A stretch of DNA of 64,000 bases from Morinoia aosen (taxonomy: Eukaryota > Arthropoda > Malacostraca > Amphipoda > Talitridae). Both the position numbers and the translations under genes were made by a program. Numbering within the stretch: position 1 is the first letter of the stretch; every line of letters begins with the position of its first letter. Under the pieces are notes generated by a model. That model was not told where the DNA came from, searched no databases, and worked only from the letters and a program-made list of their open reading frames with translations. Positions 1 to 11,339 of the stretch are shown here, in pieces. Location of the stretch: assembly GCA_030386875.1 (NCBI GenBank), contig CM059563.1:12480001-12544000 (forward strand). The letters are read 5' to 3'.

Positions 1-2620
1 TCGGATGGCTAAAAATAAGTTTTAAAATATTCGTCGCGTAAAATAAATTTGTATGCGGTTCACTAAATTTAAGAAGGAATTGGAGTAATTTAACAGTTGT
101 TTTGCCCCACTTCTCGATCGCTTATACGTCAAATCGCATGGAACTTCTACATGCAACGTATGAGCTTCTAGCGCCGCTCGACTACTTCAGAAATTGAAAA
201 GAATTTAAAGCAAAGAAGCTTGAAGAATTTCTGAGATACTAATGAAACATATGTGAAGCCAGACATAATGAAAGTTCTATTGAATAATCGTAAATAATTT
301 TTTAATTGGTCAATAAAATGATGTAAGAAATCTGGAGATGGGTTAAGAGAAAATCAGCTTCTTGAGTGCGGCATTTTACTGTAGGTATGTATGATGTGAT
401 AACGTTTTGTTTCAGGCGCGTGCCTTTCGTATTTCTACGCTAGTAGTGAGAATTTGGTGCATTGGTAACTCTGCAGATATTTTGTGACAAAAAAATTGAA
501 TTACGAGACTCAAAATTTAACTTCCAGGTTTTTAGTATAATTGAATCATTAGGAACATAAGAAAGAAAGTTAATGTTTAAACTGTTAGAGCATTAAAAAT
601 TCATGATCATTTATGAGGTCTCCTTTTCATTCAAAAGCAAACTTGCTCACAGAATTTTAATGCATCATGAGCTATATAGATTCCGACTCTTATTCTAATG
701 AACCACCTGAGTCCGACTCTGACCTCTCAGATTTTCGAACGTTCGCTTCAAGCCACGAGTCCGACTCAGATCTAGTTCCCAGATTGCGACTTCCGAAAGT
801 TGAATTAGTGTGTAAGAATTTTGCTGCTGTTTCGTAGACTTTCAGATGACGCAATCGTGCTGGAAAAAATTATTCTGAACACGTGACTCAAACTCGGCGA
901 CCTGGCTCTCGCTCACTGCTCATTCCGTTGGTGCGCGTGCACTCTTGGAGAGATACTTACGGGATGCCCTAAGGTTTGCATAACTAAAATGTTAACTTTT
1001 TGTCCGATACACACTTTTATATTGAAAAAATAAATTATTTTTTATCGAAGGAACAACAAATCAAACACTGATTCAATTTGAAAATTAGTGCAAAGAGATG
1101 AGGAATTTTATGAAAGTATTTCATCAATTGGACCATTACTCATTAAACTCCGCTTGGGAGACATTCGGGGGAACCCCGCTCTTGCTTCCTAGTAGCGTGG
1201 GCCCAATTTCCCCCTAGCATTCCGACGACATTGCGTACTGACAAGGTCGGCTCGAACTCAAATAAATTCGCTGTCACAACACAATCCCTCGCGTTGTGTA
1301 GCTGCAGGGCGTTGATCGAAATTTGTAATGTTGTGGAAGTAGTAATCGTGAACTCAATGAACTTTAGAGACAGACATGTGCTCTAGTGCATCGCCTAATC
1401 TAACTCAGGGACGGCTATTTTGTCACAATACAACAAATTTTGTGAAATTTACATCTCTGAAAAACCAAAGGATATGCAAGTTCTAGGCATACTATTAATT
1501 TATTTGTTGAAAAATGAATAAGCTTTACTCAATGCGTACTTGTTTAGCTACAACTGATGTTCTCATAAGTATTTTTCATAATTATTACAAGAATGAACAG
1601 GTTTCGTGGGAACGGCGCTCCGGCATAGCATTCATTCATGAGAAGATAAATAGTGGTACTGAGGGACCGGATGTTGCATGGCAGCTTCAAATTTCTCCTC
1701 TCCATGGCCTCAATGGTCAGAGCGACTGATGCCTGTGAGGCCGGAAATAAAGGAGCCTTGATTGGCATTCAGCCCCACCAGCACAGCCATGGCATCCTCG
1801 GCATTTCATTCTCCGTGGATAAACTGCAGAAAAACCTTGGCAGAGTTTGTGGCAGGATTGTCCATTTTCTGTTATTTTTTATAAATTTACTGTATTTATG
1901 TACTGTACTTTGCAGTAAAAGTCAAAGACCGTTCACTGGAAAGCTTACTGGGTTACGAGTATGCCATGTGACTGCATCTATGTAGATGAAATGAAATTAA
2001 TAAAATATTAGTGTTCAATACTTCTCCTAATATGTGTTTGAGTATAATTATTGCCCACGACTCTTTGTGTGTCAGGGTAATTTATTTTTAAATGGAACTC
2101 GAGCGTTCACTGGCTCGCCTCCAATCTATATTTACCATGGTTTTATAACTCAGTCTTTAAATTTCGAATTTATATTGTTTTACTCTCAATCTATTAAAAG
2201 TATGATTTTGGCTATCTAATTGAAGATACTTCAAAACTATGGCAGACAAATCATTCTCGCTGATAAACATGCCTTACCATTGCATCATAGCTCAATCTGC
2301 TTCGATTAGCTTATGTTTATTTCTTCATTGCTAGCGCGGCAAACCCCTGGCTAAGCCTTTCCGTTTAAGTATTGTAGTTTTCGAGTATTTGAAAATTTCT
2401 AGAAAAGGATGCATACCTTGAAAACAAATTTTGTCTCAGCAAATTGTGTTAAAAAATTTTCGTTTTCTTATTATGAACAAATAATACTCCCAAAGATACG
2501 TAACAAGCAAATTCTTTCAAATGAAAATGAAAAAAATTTGTCCAAATTGTTCAGCTTCATTCAATTTAGTAGAATGTTCCTCGTATAAAATTTAAAATTA
2601 ACGCTGTGCGGCTCATGAGT
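1..2620. other. Intergenic DNA, no supported gene
   Basis: AT-rich sequence with only short ORFs. Two weak coding-like patches are described separately: an Asp/Ser-rich ORF at 667-837 and a mixed-composition stretch at about 1640-1870 that I could not assign. I see no splice-supported gene, RNA gene or clear repeat boundary here. Confidence 0.5.
667..837 (+). CDS. Short acidic Ser/Asp-rich ORF, possible first coding exon
   Basis: An ATG-initiated 56-codon ORF rich in Asp-Ser pairs (S-D-S-D runs), ending in TAG. A plausible donor (GTAAGA) lies at 812 and another GT at 810. Ending the exon at 809 would leave phase 2, which matches the acceptor before 7115 of the ARL4-like gene. A 5' exon of that gene is therefore conceivable, but this is speculation. 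Nothing in the peptide is recognised. Confidence 0.15.
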   Translation: MSYIDSDSYSNEPPESDSDLSDFRTFASSHESDSDLVPRLRLPKVELVCKNFAAVS

Positions 2621-2621
2621 T

Positions 2622-3010
2622 AGGTCACCCCTCAGGAGGCATAGCATTGGCAATAGGTTTAGGTTGTTAGTTTTTTTTACCCTATGCTATAGGGACTGGT
2701 ACCTCCAGGGGAGGTACTGTTAGGTTACTTTAGCTATAGATAGACCTTCGGGATTTCCATCTGTCTTGCCCACTTTGCTACTTTTAGTTTTTTCGCCTTT
2801 TTGGTACGTTTTTTTAATATTTTCTTTACCTACCTTCTTAACTTGCTGTTTCTATGCATGGGGCATCTTATGTGTAAACACACCTGTATAGTGCTTAGAT
2901 ATGAACTCACCTTCTACTCTCCATACTAAACGGCCCCTTCTCTTTGCTGTTTTGAGGTCGCCTAGCCGTGTTGTCGTTGGGAAATCTCAAACTATAATAA
3001 TATAATAATC
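2622..3010 (+). repeat. SINE-like element, family 2
   Basis: Starts near CCCCTCAGGAGGC, continues with an internal GGCAATAGGTTTAGG block and the block CTATGC..CTGGTACCTCCAGGG, and ends in a TAATATAATAATCG-type tail. The same order recurs at 45625-46030, and partly at 43805-43945, 45361-45440 (reverse) and 47440-47640. The 3' half resembles family 1 (for example 46535-46893), with a 'tttctatgc..atagat..tccatacta' core. No protein is encoded. Confidence 0.6.
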
Positions 3011-6000
3011 GCAATAAGGTAATTTTTATATTCCTTGCTTCTCGCATTGTACCATTGAAGTTAATAATCAAATAACTAGCACTTGAATCACTGTTAATAA
3101 TTAAGTAGAGGTACTTTTTTCATTTTCTCTCATTTTATTTTTTCGTTTTTGATGGCTCGGTCATCTTTTCGGTTATTCAACGAAAGAATTGCTGGCAACG
3201 TGTTTGTCGTGTGTTAGAAGTTTTGACAAACAGACGTGTTGAATAAAATTAACGTTTGATGGATCTCAGTTTTGCGACGGCAGCCTTCATCGAAATCTCA
3301 CTACAAAATAATCTTATTTTGAGATACTACGTTCTGTGACGCTTCGCATCGCATAATCAACGCTTCCGCTGTTAAGTTTGAGGAGTTGTCAGCCTATCTC
3401 TGTTTCAGGAGTGTCGCAGTTTTATTGTTCGACGATAGCTTTGTTTATGTGTCACACGCGCGCCTCCCAAGGCCGACATGCCGCACTTCAGCCTGCTAGA
3501 AATTCAAAGTCGAGTAAATGGTCACAGTATGAACCGACTGAGAAGAAGCAGCAGCCAGTTGTTCTAGAACTTTTAACAAGATAGTCGTCGTTCTGTAAGG
3601 TTATATTGTGTAAAATATTGGGCGTCGTTATTTTTCTGCGAAACTTCGCTGTACACGTTAGCGATCTTGCTAGCGTTACTGCGTTACCAGTCTTGCTTCA
3701 CCTATTTAGAAAAGGAACGACGGTATAAAGAAGAAAAATTTGAATTTTCTATAATTTTCATGTCTCAAGCGTGATTCAAAATTGATTTTATAATTAAGCC
3801 ATAAGGTGAAATTATGAGACAAAGAAATGTCTTAAGCTCCTCACAGCATGTATGGACGTTTTGAGCCCGAATGCCTTAATGATCTTTCTTTGTGTTAAAA
3901 TAATTGAGTTTACTTGACTCTCTCGGACTAACTAAAATTAAAATTTTATAATAATCATGAACTTGACGATTAATCGAAAATATCATAGGTGCTGTCAAGA
4001 TTTAGAGTCGTGAATAATCAGACTACGTGAGAAGCTACGTCGTAGAGATTTAGTGCAATTACTTCCACTGTATTTTGAACTTTTTAGTGTACTTTAGATT
4101 ATAGATTTATTTTGTTTCATAAGTTGACTAGTGCCGTCACACACCCTTTGCAGTATTGAATTTTACCACACGTTCAAGCTTCATCTCAGCTTTTACAACT
4201 GCTGAACTGTTATCTTTCTAATACTGTAGTGTGTTTTTCTGCAACTATCGTTCATAAGACGTCTTGAAATCGAGATGTCTGAGCGCCATCATTAGCTTTA
4301 TATCTTTGATCTATATCATTCTCTTACTATATTTAGATAGATGCTGTTGACAGTCGTTCCATCATTAGTGCCCGCACATTCACATACAAGGCTTCCTTTA
4401 TACATTGTGAATGTCATCAAAATTGAGAATAAAATTACGGAGCTAGTTCAGAATTTATTTTTGAAGAAAGTAAGATCATCAATTGAAATCCTGGCAGCTT
4501 CGAACATAAGTAAACCCAGCCGATGCCATAGATTAATAGAAAAAAAACAGACCCACGGATTGTCCTACACCGGAACAGTCATGAACTACGTCATTGAGAT
4601 GCCAGGAGAGACGTAGGAGTTGACTGCCAGTGGGGCAAGGCATGAGGCATTCCACAGAGTCCACTCTGACGGTCTGTCTCGTCGCACCGTCGCACCGTCA
4701 CTCGCACGCAATGAGTGAGTCGGCGGCCGTGGTAGTCTAACATTGGCCGTCAGGTGAGGAGGTGGTGTTGAGTTTTGTATTGCGGATTGTCACCTGTGCC
4801 TGAGGCTTTCTCAGCTGTGTTCTTCATTGTTCGTGGAAGTTTTATGCTACGTTTACAAGAAATCAATATCAGCTTAGATACAAAAAAGTATAGGTATGTG
4901 GCTCTTGACGTGATAAATTAAATTTTGCTAGCTCATAAGCTAAATCGTGTTAACGTAGAAAATCTTTCAGTATAGTCGTGTTAGCGTGGAATTTTCCCTG
5001 GAAAGTGGATTTTTAGAGTTACCAAAGCCTGTGCAAATTCAAGAAATCTTCATACTTAGGCGTATGCGTTTTAGAGGTAACTAGCTGTGACTACCCAATT
5101 ATTCCTGTTGATATACTCCATAACTTTCTATCTGTACCTATGATGGGATACACGGGTGTTACTTCGCTTGAAGTAAGCACATAGCCTTTTAAAGAAAAAA
5201 GCCTAAGTGTTTTCGACGTTGGACAAAACAAACGTTTGTTGTACTTTCTGTGTTATGGATCCTCTCTCTCCTATTGCGTCTCGTGTTTTCAATGCTCAGA
5301 TTGAACAAATACGCGAAGTTACTTTATTTAATACCCTCGTATGGATAACTCTAGCCAACGTGTCATGTTTTTCCTTCTAACGAGCTTTTAAATTTGTAGT
5401 TTTATGCATATACAAAAGTTTTCCTTTAAAACTGTGTGGTTTACAAATGTTATCAACTTGTCTTTTTTTTATCTTCGTTATCTATAGTTTCAGCCACATG
5501 TCAAACTTATCATTATATTACTGGCTTAACTAATGTCTTCTACTTCGTACAAGCAAAGGTTGACTGATAGTAATGCAACCTGCTCACTTCACTTAAACTT
5601 TGCGTGGGCTGTGTGAAGTAGATTGATCTCAAAACGTTTTTTATGTTGCACAGCTCATGTACAATTTATAGACTCGTGATGACATATTGATGACGTGATA
5701 GATATTGGAACGTATTTCTCTTTACCAGTGTGATGTTCATTGTACAGCACTCTGTACTGTGCGCCCAACTTTGGGTAAAGTGTACGTCTTTCTGTAGCAC
5801 TCGTACCCGAACTCAATTTCAGGCTAAGTGGGATGGGACTGGTATCAGATCCTGATCAATTCGCGTCCATGTCTTATGTTACCATACCAGTAAACCTTGT
5901 TCAGAGAAGCTAGTGGAATGCATGATTCATGATGTGGGCCTAATTTTATTGTGGTACGTATAACATTACTCATGACATGCACTTCTATTATAAAGACGTG

Positions 6001-6630
6001 TGTTATACATGCGATCACGGTGTACCTACCTAATTTATTTTTTAGATATTCGCTGTATCGTACAGAAGTTACCCAATCGAAATAGAGGAAATGACATGGG
6101 AAGCAAAATTCAAAAAGTTGGCAAAACAACTATTGCACGTGTACGAACTATCCTCTTACACAAAATTTCACGCAGTTTATAGCAACAAACTTCTGAGCTA
6201 CCTTCAGCTTGTGTATTCAAAGAAATAGTTTTAATGCTGCATTAATAAAATTGCGCTTGTCTTTTTTTAGCACCCATACTCGGAAGAAGCAACAAAAACT
6301 TTTCCGATGGAAAATTTGGATTTTGAGTCAATAGGTGGAATTTTCGTCATCCGGTGGAGCGGAAACAAAATCACAGCATTGCGATTAACTGTTATTTGCG
6401 TAAATCTTTGATAGAAAGAAAATGAGTAAAATTTTATGTAGTGGTGTAGAGTTGGAATTAATTTTTATTTTTCATGTTATGACTACAGTAATAACTATGA
6501 CATATTACCCCCAGCGAGTTCAAATGCTACGCTCCGAGTACGATCGAGATCGTATCGTATTGTACGAGATCATGCGTGTGTAACTTTAATTGCTATATCT
6601 TCCCTGTGTGAGTTGCAACTACTGTATCTG
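3011..6630. other. Intergenic DNA, no supported gene
   Basis: Mostly AT-rich sequence with short unassignable ORFs. The exception is a CpG-rich stretch at 4620-4790, noted separately as a possible promoter or untranslated first exon. Confidence 0.5.
4640..4790 (+). promoter_or_regulatory. CpG-rich patch, candidate promoter/5' exon
   Basis: A local concentration of CpG (repeated CGTCGCACCGTC, GTCGGCGGCCG) in otherwise AT-rich DNA, ending in a good donor-like CAG|GTGAGG near 4755. It lies 2.4 kb upstream of the ARL4-like coding exon, so a non-coding first exon of that gene is plausible. No TATA box or initiator was identified with certainty. Confidence 0.25.
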
Positions 6631-6633
6631 CGG

Positions 6634-6960
6634 GAATTGGGGTTCCCAGGAGAAGATATGATGTCCCAAGCTGAAAGTTGAGTAGGTCTTCCTTTCAGTG
6701 AAATTTGTTTTGTTTTGGATCATTTATTTTTCCGTTTTCTGCTGTCTTGTTTTTGTTTTGCACCAATTACTTTCTTCTTCAGCTGTTATCTTGTTCCAGA
6801 AATTTACTTCAATCTTACTGTTTCTATGCGCAAGGTATATAAGGACACGTATTGTGCATAGATTACTCGTTCGATTAATTCCTTATTAAATGTGGCCTTT
6901 CTTCTTCCTCTCTAAGGAACACGTTTATCGTGGTTAGGGAGGCGTAACTAGCGTATAATC
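6634..6960 (+). repeat. SINE-like element, family 1, 5'-truncated
   Basis: Matches the family-1 copies at 33616, 43428, 46535 and 50744 from their 'gggaattagcgctcccagg' segment through 'cttcttcagctgttatcttg', 'ttactgtttctatgcgc' and 'gttagggaggcgtaac' to a 'taatctaatttggtctaatc' tail. The first 30 or so bases of the family are missing. It is more diverged than the other copies. Confidence 0.65.
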
Positions 6961-7199
6961 TAATTTGGTCTAATCATTTAGAAAATTTGAAGATGTACAA
7001 GAATATTATAACCGCTAAACTGGCCATAAAATTAACTTTATTTGTAAAATTAACATAAACAATAAAACTCTTCTGTCTGCAAAAAAGGCTTTTCAACTTG
7101 AGATTTTGTTTCAGACTGAACGTGGAAGCTAATTCCAAACGAAGTATCGCTGGCATTCTTCAACTGACGCAGGACTTTTACTTCGTCAAGAACTTCGAA

Positions 7200-8108
7200 A
7201 TGATGAAAGGTTATCGAAAAAAATCGTTAGATTCTATAACGCGGCCTTTTTTGTTAAGTTACAATCGAGGACAGAATGTCGAAGAACGTGGTTTCAGTAA
7301 CGATCTTGGTAAATATTCATCAGACGAAGTTTATTCGGTGAAAATGCCTCATTCAAGAGTTGCTGCAAGAGGAGACGACATTAATAACAAAAAGGCAAAA
7401 TATCATAATTTACCCCACTACTACCACAGGCAGGAGGCAAGCAATGAAGCAGGAGATTACAGTCGTGGTCGCCGAAATAGCGAATATCTCACACTGGCTT
7501 GCAGGGATCAGGAAAACAGACGTCCAACATCTCGACGGTTGTCGAGGAACGTAACTGATTTTAGGATTAACTCGCCTCCCAGTCCAGTACGACATCGCAC
7601 TGATGGCGAAAATAGATCTCCGTTTCTTCACACTCTAAACCAACAATCTCGGAATTTAGGCGACTACTCTGATCAATCTATCCACAGCCCAGTTGAGTAT
7701 CGGCAAAGATATAGCATCAGTCCAACTTACTTCGAGCTCAAACCTGAAAGTCCTGCTCCTTCGAGAGCTCTCACTCCTTGTGCTCCTTTTCAACTTCCTC
7801 CTCCTACCTATCATGCGATTCGCAACCACGACGATGACTATGGCTTCACCGATAATAATTCGAAGATTCACGCGAGACGAGACTCCAGCTCCCGTCCGCC
7901 TTCCGTCACCCCTAGTTGCAAGCGGAGCCCCGCGGTCCAGTCTTCTGTTTCTGGAACTCTCTCCCGATCGGTTGCTCGGGTGATGAAGAGGAGGAAACAC
8001 GTGGTCTTACTAGGACTAGACGGGTCCGGGAAGACAACCATACTTATGCGACTCAAGTTCAACGCCAAATTTGACACTTCCCCTACAGTTGGCTTCAACC
8101 ATGAAAAG
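7200..8108 (+). CDS. ARL4-like exon 1 (N-terminal extension, P-loop, switch I)
   Basis: Encodes 303 residues and ends ...NHEK at the donor AAAG|GTTTGT. The last 45 codons are the start of the G domain; the rest is a low-complexity Ser/Arg/Pro/Tyr-rich extension. Confidence 0.8.
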
Positions 8109-11095
8109 GTTTGTTGAGCCCTCATCAGTACTAACTCAACATCTCTGCTTTTTAGAGGACTCATTGAATTTTCATTTAAAGATTAAACTGAGAAGTTTCA
8201 AAGTACCAATTTCTAATAAATTAATTTCAGGAATGAAAAAATGTCTTAGGTAATTCTTACCATCTTCTAAATGTAGGTCACTCAATTTACGGATTTCTAT
8301 ATTAATGAGTTTAAACGATCAATGATTAACGTCTTTGATTTTTAATAATTTCCCTGAAATATTAATGTTATTTTGTCTCGAAAATAGTGGACCCACGTAA
8401 AGGATGCACTCGAAATAGCATCCCATATATCAGCAACAGCCGCATTTAACTGCTCCTCCAACTGAGAGTTTGTTGTGCGGTATTTTGTGTCGGTTGGTAG
8501 TATTTCTCCTCATGCCTATTTTCAAATGAGCGATCTGAAGATTGTTTCCGTTCGTCTCATTGATTTCTTCCAGTGTATTTTTCTTACTTAATTTCATATG
8601 CGCTAAGCATCTAATTATCACTCGTTGTATTAGCCGTTATGAACACTTTTAAAGTTAGCGTTATCTCTTAATGAAGTATATATATTCAATTTACACTTCA
8701 ATGCTAGCGTTGTTTCTAAATGAAGCATGCTCAATTTATGTCATTCCTAAGATTTGGGCTGGCGGCTTCCGGTGGTCTGCATGGGACGTGGGCGGCGGAG
8801 AGCGTGTGCGGTCTCTTTGGGGCACCTACATCCGCGGCACGGACGGCGTGGTGTTCATTGTGGACGCTTCTGCCAACTCGGACACCATGGAGGAGGCGCG
8901 ACTGGAGCTCGCGAGAATAATGAAGGTAATCTAAAACTCCTCAGGTGTTAGTTGATTTTAGGAAATTTCTCCTTGTGACTCTTCAAGGTAATCTAAAACT
9001 TTTGAAGTCTTTGTTGATTTGGGGGAATTTTCTCCTTGCAACTCTGCTAGAACGTTTAGCGTTACTTTCTTGGCAGCTCAATTACGGTATCTGTTGCCGG
9101 AGCTGAACGTGTTGAGAGGATTAAAGTGAGTACTTGATAACTGAGTCCTTCAGTCCTAATGTAGCCCTCAATACGCACACGGCTTTAATATTTGAATGTA
9201 AGGATGAGAAACGATTAAAGTAAATGCATCATTTCATTACAGTTTTTGCAGAAATTTACTGGAGGTATTGCTGTCAAGTAAAATATTCACTAGTCTTAAT
9301 TATGTTTGGATTCTGTGTAAAATTATACTTGATATGAAGGTATAATTTTTCCGTTACCCTCAGCTCGCCAAGACGATAGCGATGGAAACGAGCCGGACTC
9401 CGCCACCTCTGCTGGTCATGGCTAACTTCCAGGTAATTATTATTATAGACTGGGTCTCATGGAAGTTACTTTTCTTTAAGCGAATGATCATTAAGAATTT
9501 AAAGATGAATAATGCGCTATAAGCATTGAAATCACGTTTAACAAAGATTTTACGAAATATGAATTGAAAATGAGTAAGTACATAGTGTCAGTTCTATACA
9601 CCGACAATTTTGCACCGTGTTAGAACTAACACTATGTACTTATTTTATATTCTTATTTTGTAAAAATTTTCTTGAACATGATTTCAATGCGTAGCGCATT
9701 TTTCGCTTTTAAATTCCTCATAAACCAGGTCTTTGTTTTGGGTGGGGTTACTGGAAACAATAACTCTTAAAGTCGCAATGAAAGTTACGCCTTGACAAAT
9801 CCTGTCCGAATACGAAGTTTGCTGGGATACGGGTTCTTATCATAACAGTTTTATCATCTGTTCGTTGAGTCGTGATTTTTCTTTATTGAAAAGTAAAAGT
9901 AATAATGCATCTCGCATTTGTGTTGTTCTGACACTGACTTGACCCTATCTATGTATGTGAAATAGGCGTTCAGGAGTCATTCTTTCATCAACAGTAAGTA
10001 ATTATGCATCATAATGTAAACTGGAATTAATGTTGGGAAAGTTATGAACTCTGTCTAGTGGGAACAGCTTGGATATGTTAATTTTATTTTACGATGAAAA
10101 TTCATCAACATAACTGAGTTTTTTTGCGTCTCGTGAACTCTGTCTAAACTCATTCGCTCCACGAACGAAATTCCATCTGAGCAAGACTCAAATAAAAGTT
10201 TCCAGCGATCTCCGTTCTTTTACTCGAGGCTCTTATTTAAATGTTACCATATCAATCTACAACATTTGTAAAAACTGAAAGCTACCATTTTTATCTTCTT
10301 TTTTCCTATGCATCAATCGAGTACTTTATTGAGCATGAAAGAACTTGAAAATGATGCTGTTGAACAATGGTAAAAGAAACATCATTCAAATCACTACATG
10401 CTTGCGGGACGAATATTTTGTGTTAACTAGAGTTCTGTTGTCTTGTTTCATGTTGATATTTTGTTGTTCAGAATGATTTGAAGGGCGATAAAACCATATA
10501 AAAAAATGTAGCGTTGCTCTTTCGAGGTAAGAATATTTTAGCTCACAACTCTTTAAAAGACAATGAAAGTTATTGTTCATAATGAATTTGACTTGGATGT
10601 GCTTTTATTATTGGTTTAATTTATAACAAAAAGTCTCCTGTTTAAAGCTGTTGATACGGAGTAACAAAACAACACTTGACGTACAGAGTCAATCCCTTTT
10701 ACAACAGTTTATATTTGTACGAGCTGTGTTACCAACACCTCCGTTTTGCCCCCTGCATTCGCACTCACGAGTTAGTTTCCCGAATAACTAAAAGAGTAAA
10801 ACGAAATTTCAAATAATGTTTCAATATTCCGAGCTCTAAACAGTTTATGCCATTAACTGTGCAGGATCGCAAACACGCTCGGACTGCCCCAGCGATAGCC
10901 AAGTGTTTGTCGCTACCTGTGGAGGGTGAAGCTCCTCCCCCTAGTGCGGTGCCCGCTTCATGCTGGGCGGTAGCGTGCGTTTGCGCCCTCACAGGAGATG
11001 GCCTCGACGAAGCCTTCGCCACACTCAGGCATCTTATTGACAATGGCGCTCAACCGGCGAAACGAAGAAAGATTTCCCCTGATTGGTGGCGATAA
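7200..11095 (+). CDS. ARL4-like ADP-ribosylation factor-like GTPase (4 exons, about 460 aa)
   Basis: Exons 7200-8108, 8752-8925, 9364-9432 and 10865-11095 join in frame with GT/AG borders, all phase 0, giving about 460 residues. The first ATG in the open frame is at 7200. The frame is open further back to a tttcag acceptor at 7115, so an upstream exon may exist. Residues 1-260 are Ser/Arg/Pro-rich and unlike usual ARFs, which are about 180 aa in all. The G domain follows: P-loop GLDGSGKT (272-279), switch I PTVGF (295-299), WDVGGGE (314-320), NFQD (382-385), CALTG (424-428), then basic KRRK near the C-terminus. The stretch around 'YIRGTDGVVFIVDA' and the basic tail favour ARL4, a membrane-associated small GTPase acting in Arf/actin signalling. 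The usual catalytic Gln of DVGGQ is Gly and the Lys of NKxD is Phe. Family assignment is firm; the subfamily is probable. Confidence 0.85.
8752..8925 (+). CDS. ARL4-like exon 2 (switch II)
   Basis: 58 codons, phase 0 at both ends, acceptor CCTAAG, donor ATGAAG|GTAATC. It contains WDVGGGE and the hydrophobic strand GVVFIVDA typical of ARF/ARL proteins. It is GC-rich compared with the introns. Confidence 0.85.
8922..9043 (+). repeat. Tandem duplication spanning the exon 2 donor
   Basis: Two diverged copies of about 60 bp: 8922-8982 and 8983-9043. Both begin AAGGTAATCTAAAACT and continue through a 'ttgttgatttnggg.aattt.ctccttg' block. The second copy repeats the 5' splice site of exon 2. Using it would add an in-frame stop. 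Confidence 0.7.
9364..9432 (+). CDS. ARL4-like exon 3
   Basis: 23 codons after TACCCTCAG, ending TTCCAG|GTAATT. It encodes LLVMANFQ, the beta-strand leading into the guanine-specificity motif; the Asp of that motif starts exon 4. Confidence 0.8.
9455..9730. mobile_element. Foldback MITE in ARL4-like intron 3
   Basis: Two arms of roughly 100 bp (about 9493-9604 and 9614-9712) are imperfect reverse complements. They share AAATGCGCTA..GCATTGAAATCA and AAGTACATAGTGT blocks, and a tiny loop separates them. Terminal blocks ctgggtctcat and ataaaccaggtc extend the symmetry outward. No ORF. Superfamily unknown. Confidence 0.65.
10865..11095 (+). CDS. ARL4-like exon 4 (C-terminus)
   Basis: Acceptor TGTGCAG; 76 codons plus TAA. 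It supplies the Asp of the NFQD motif, the CALTGDGLDEAF block equivalent to the ARF CATSGDGL motif, and a basic KRRK tail. A Pro-rich insert (EAPPPSA) sits between the two motifs. Confidence 0.85.
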   Translation, partial: DRKHARTAPAIAKCLSLPVEGEAPPPSAVPASCWAVACVCALTGDGLDEAFATLRHLIDNGAQPAKRRKISPDWWR

Positions 11096-11330
11096 GCCAG
11101 CCAAATGAGTTAGTTGTGTGAGTCGATAAAATGGAAGATATTGTATTTCGTTAGTGAAATTTACTTTTTTATGCTGAAACACGATTTCTATCGAGTCAAA
11201 AATATTCCATTGCTGCAATATGTATTAGATAATATGGATTGATGCCTGCAAATGCAAGGTCTCCTTTATTTATGTCTTATGTTAAGTAAGTTTGTAAGAA
11301 CTTTTAATCCTACAAATTAATAACTTAAGT

Positions 11331-11336
11331 AATAAA
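11331..11336 (+). terminator. Candidate polyadenylation signal of the ARL4-like gene
   Basis: AATAAA 236 bp after the stop codon, in AT-rich downstream sequence. It is the first canonical hexamer I see after the gene. Confidence 0.4.
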
Positions 11337-11339
11337 TGA

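Noticed and set aside
1653..1985. 110-codon plus-strand ORF
   Set aside because: Part of it (to about 1870) has mixed composition like coding DNA, but the rest is AT-rich, no domain is recognised and the opposite strand is equally open.
4341..4616. 91-codon plus-strand ORF
   Set aside because: No recognisable domain, no splice or promoter context, AT-rich random-like composition.
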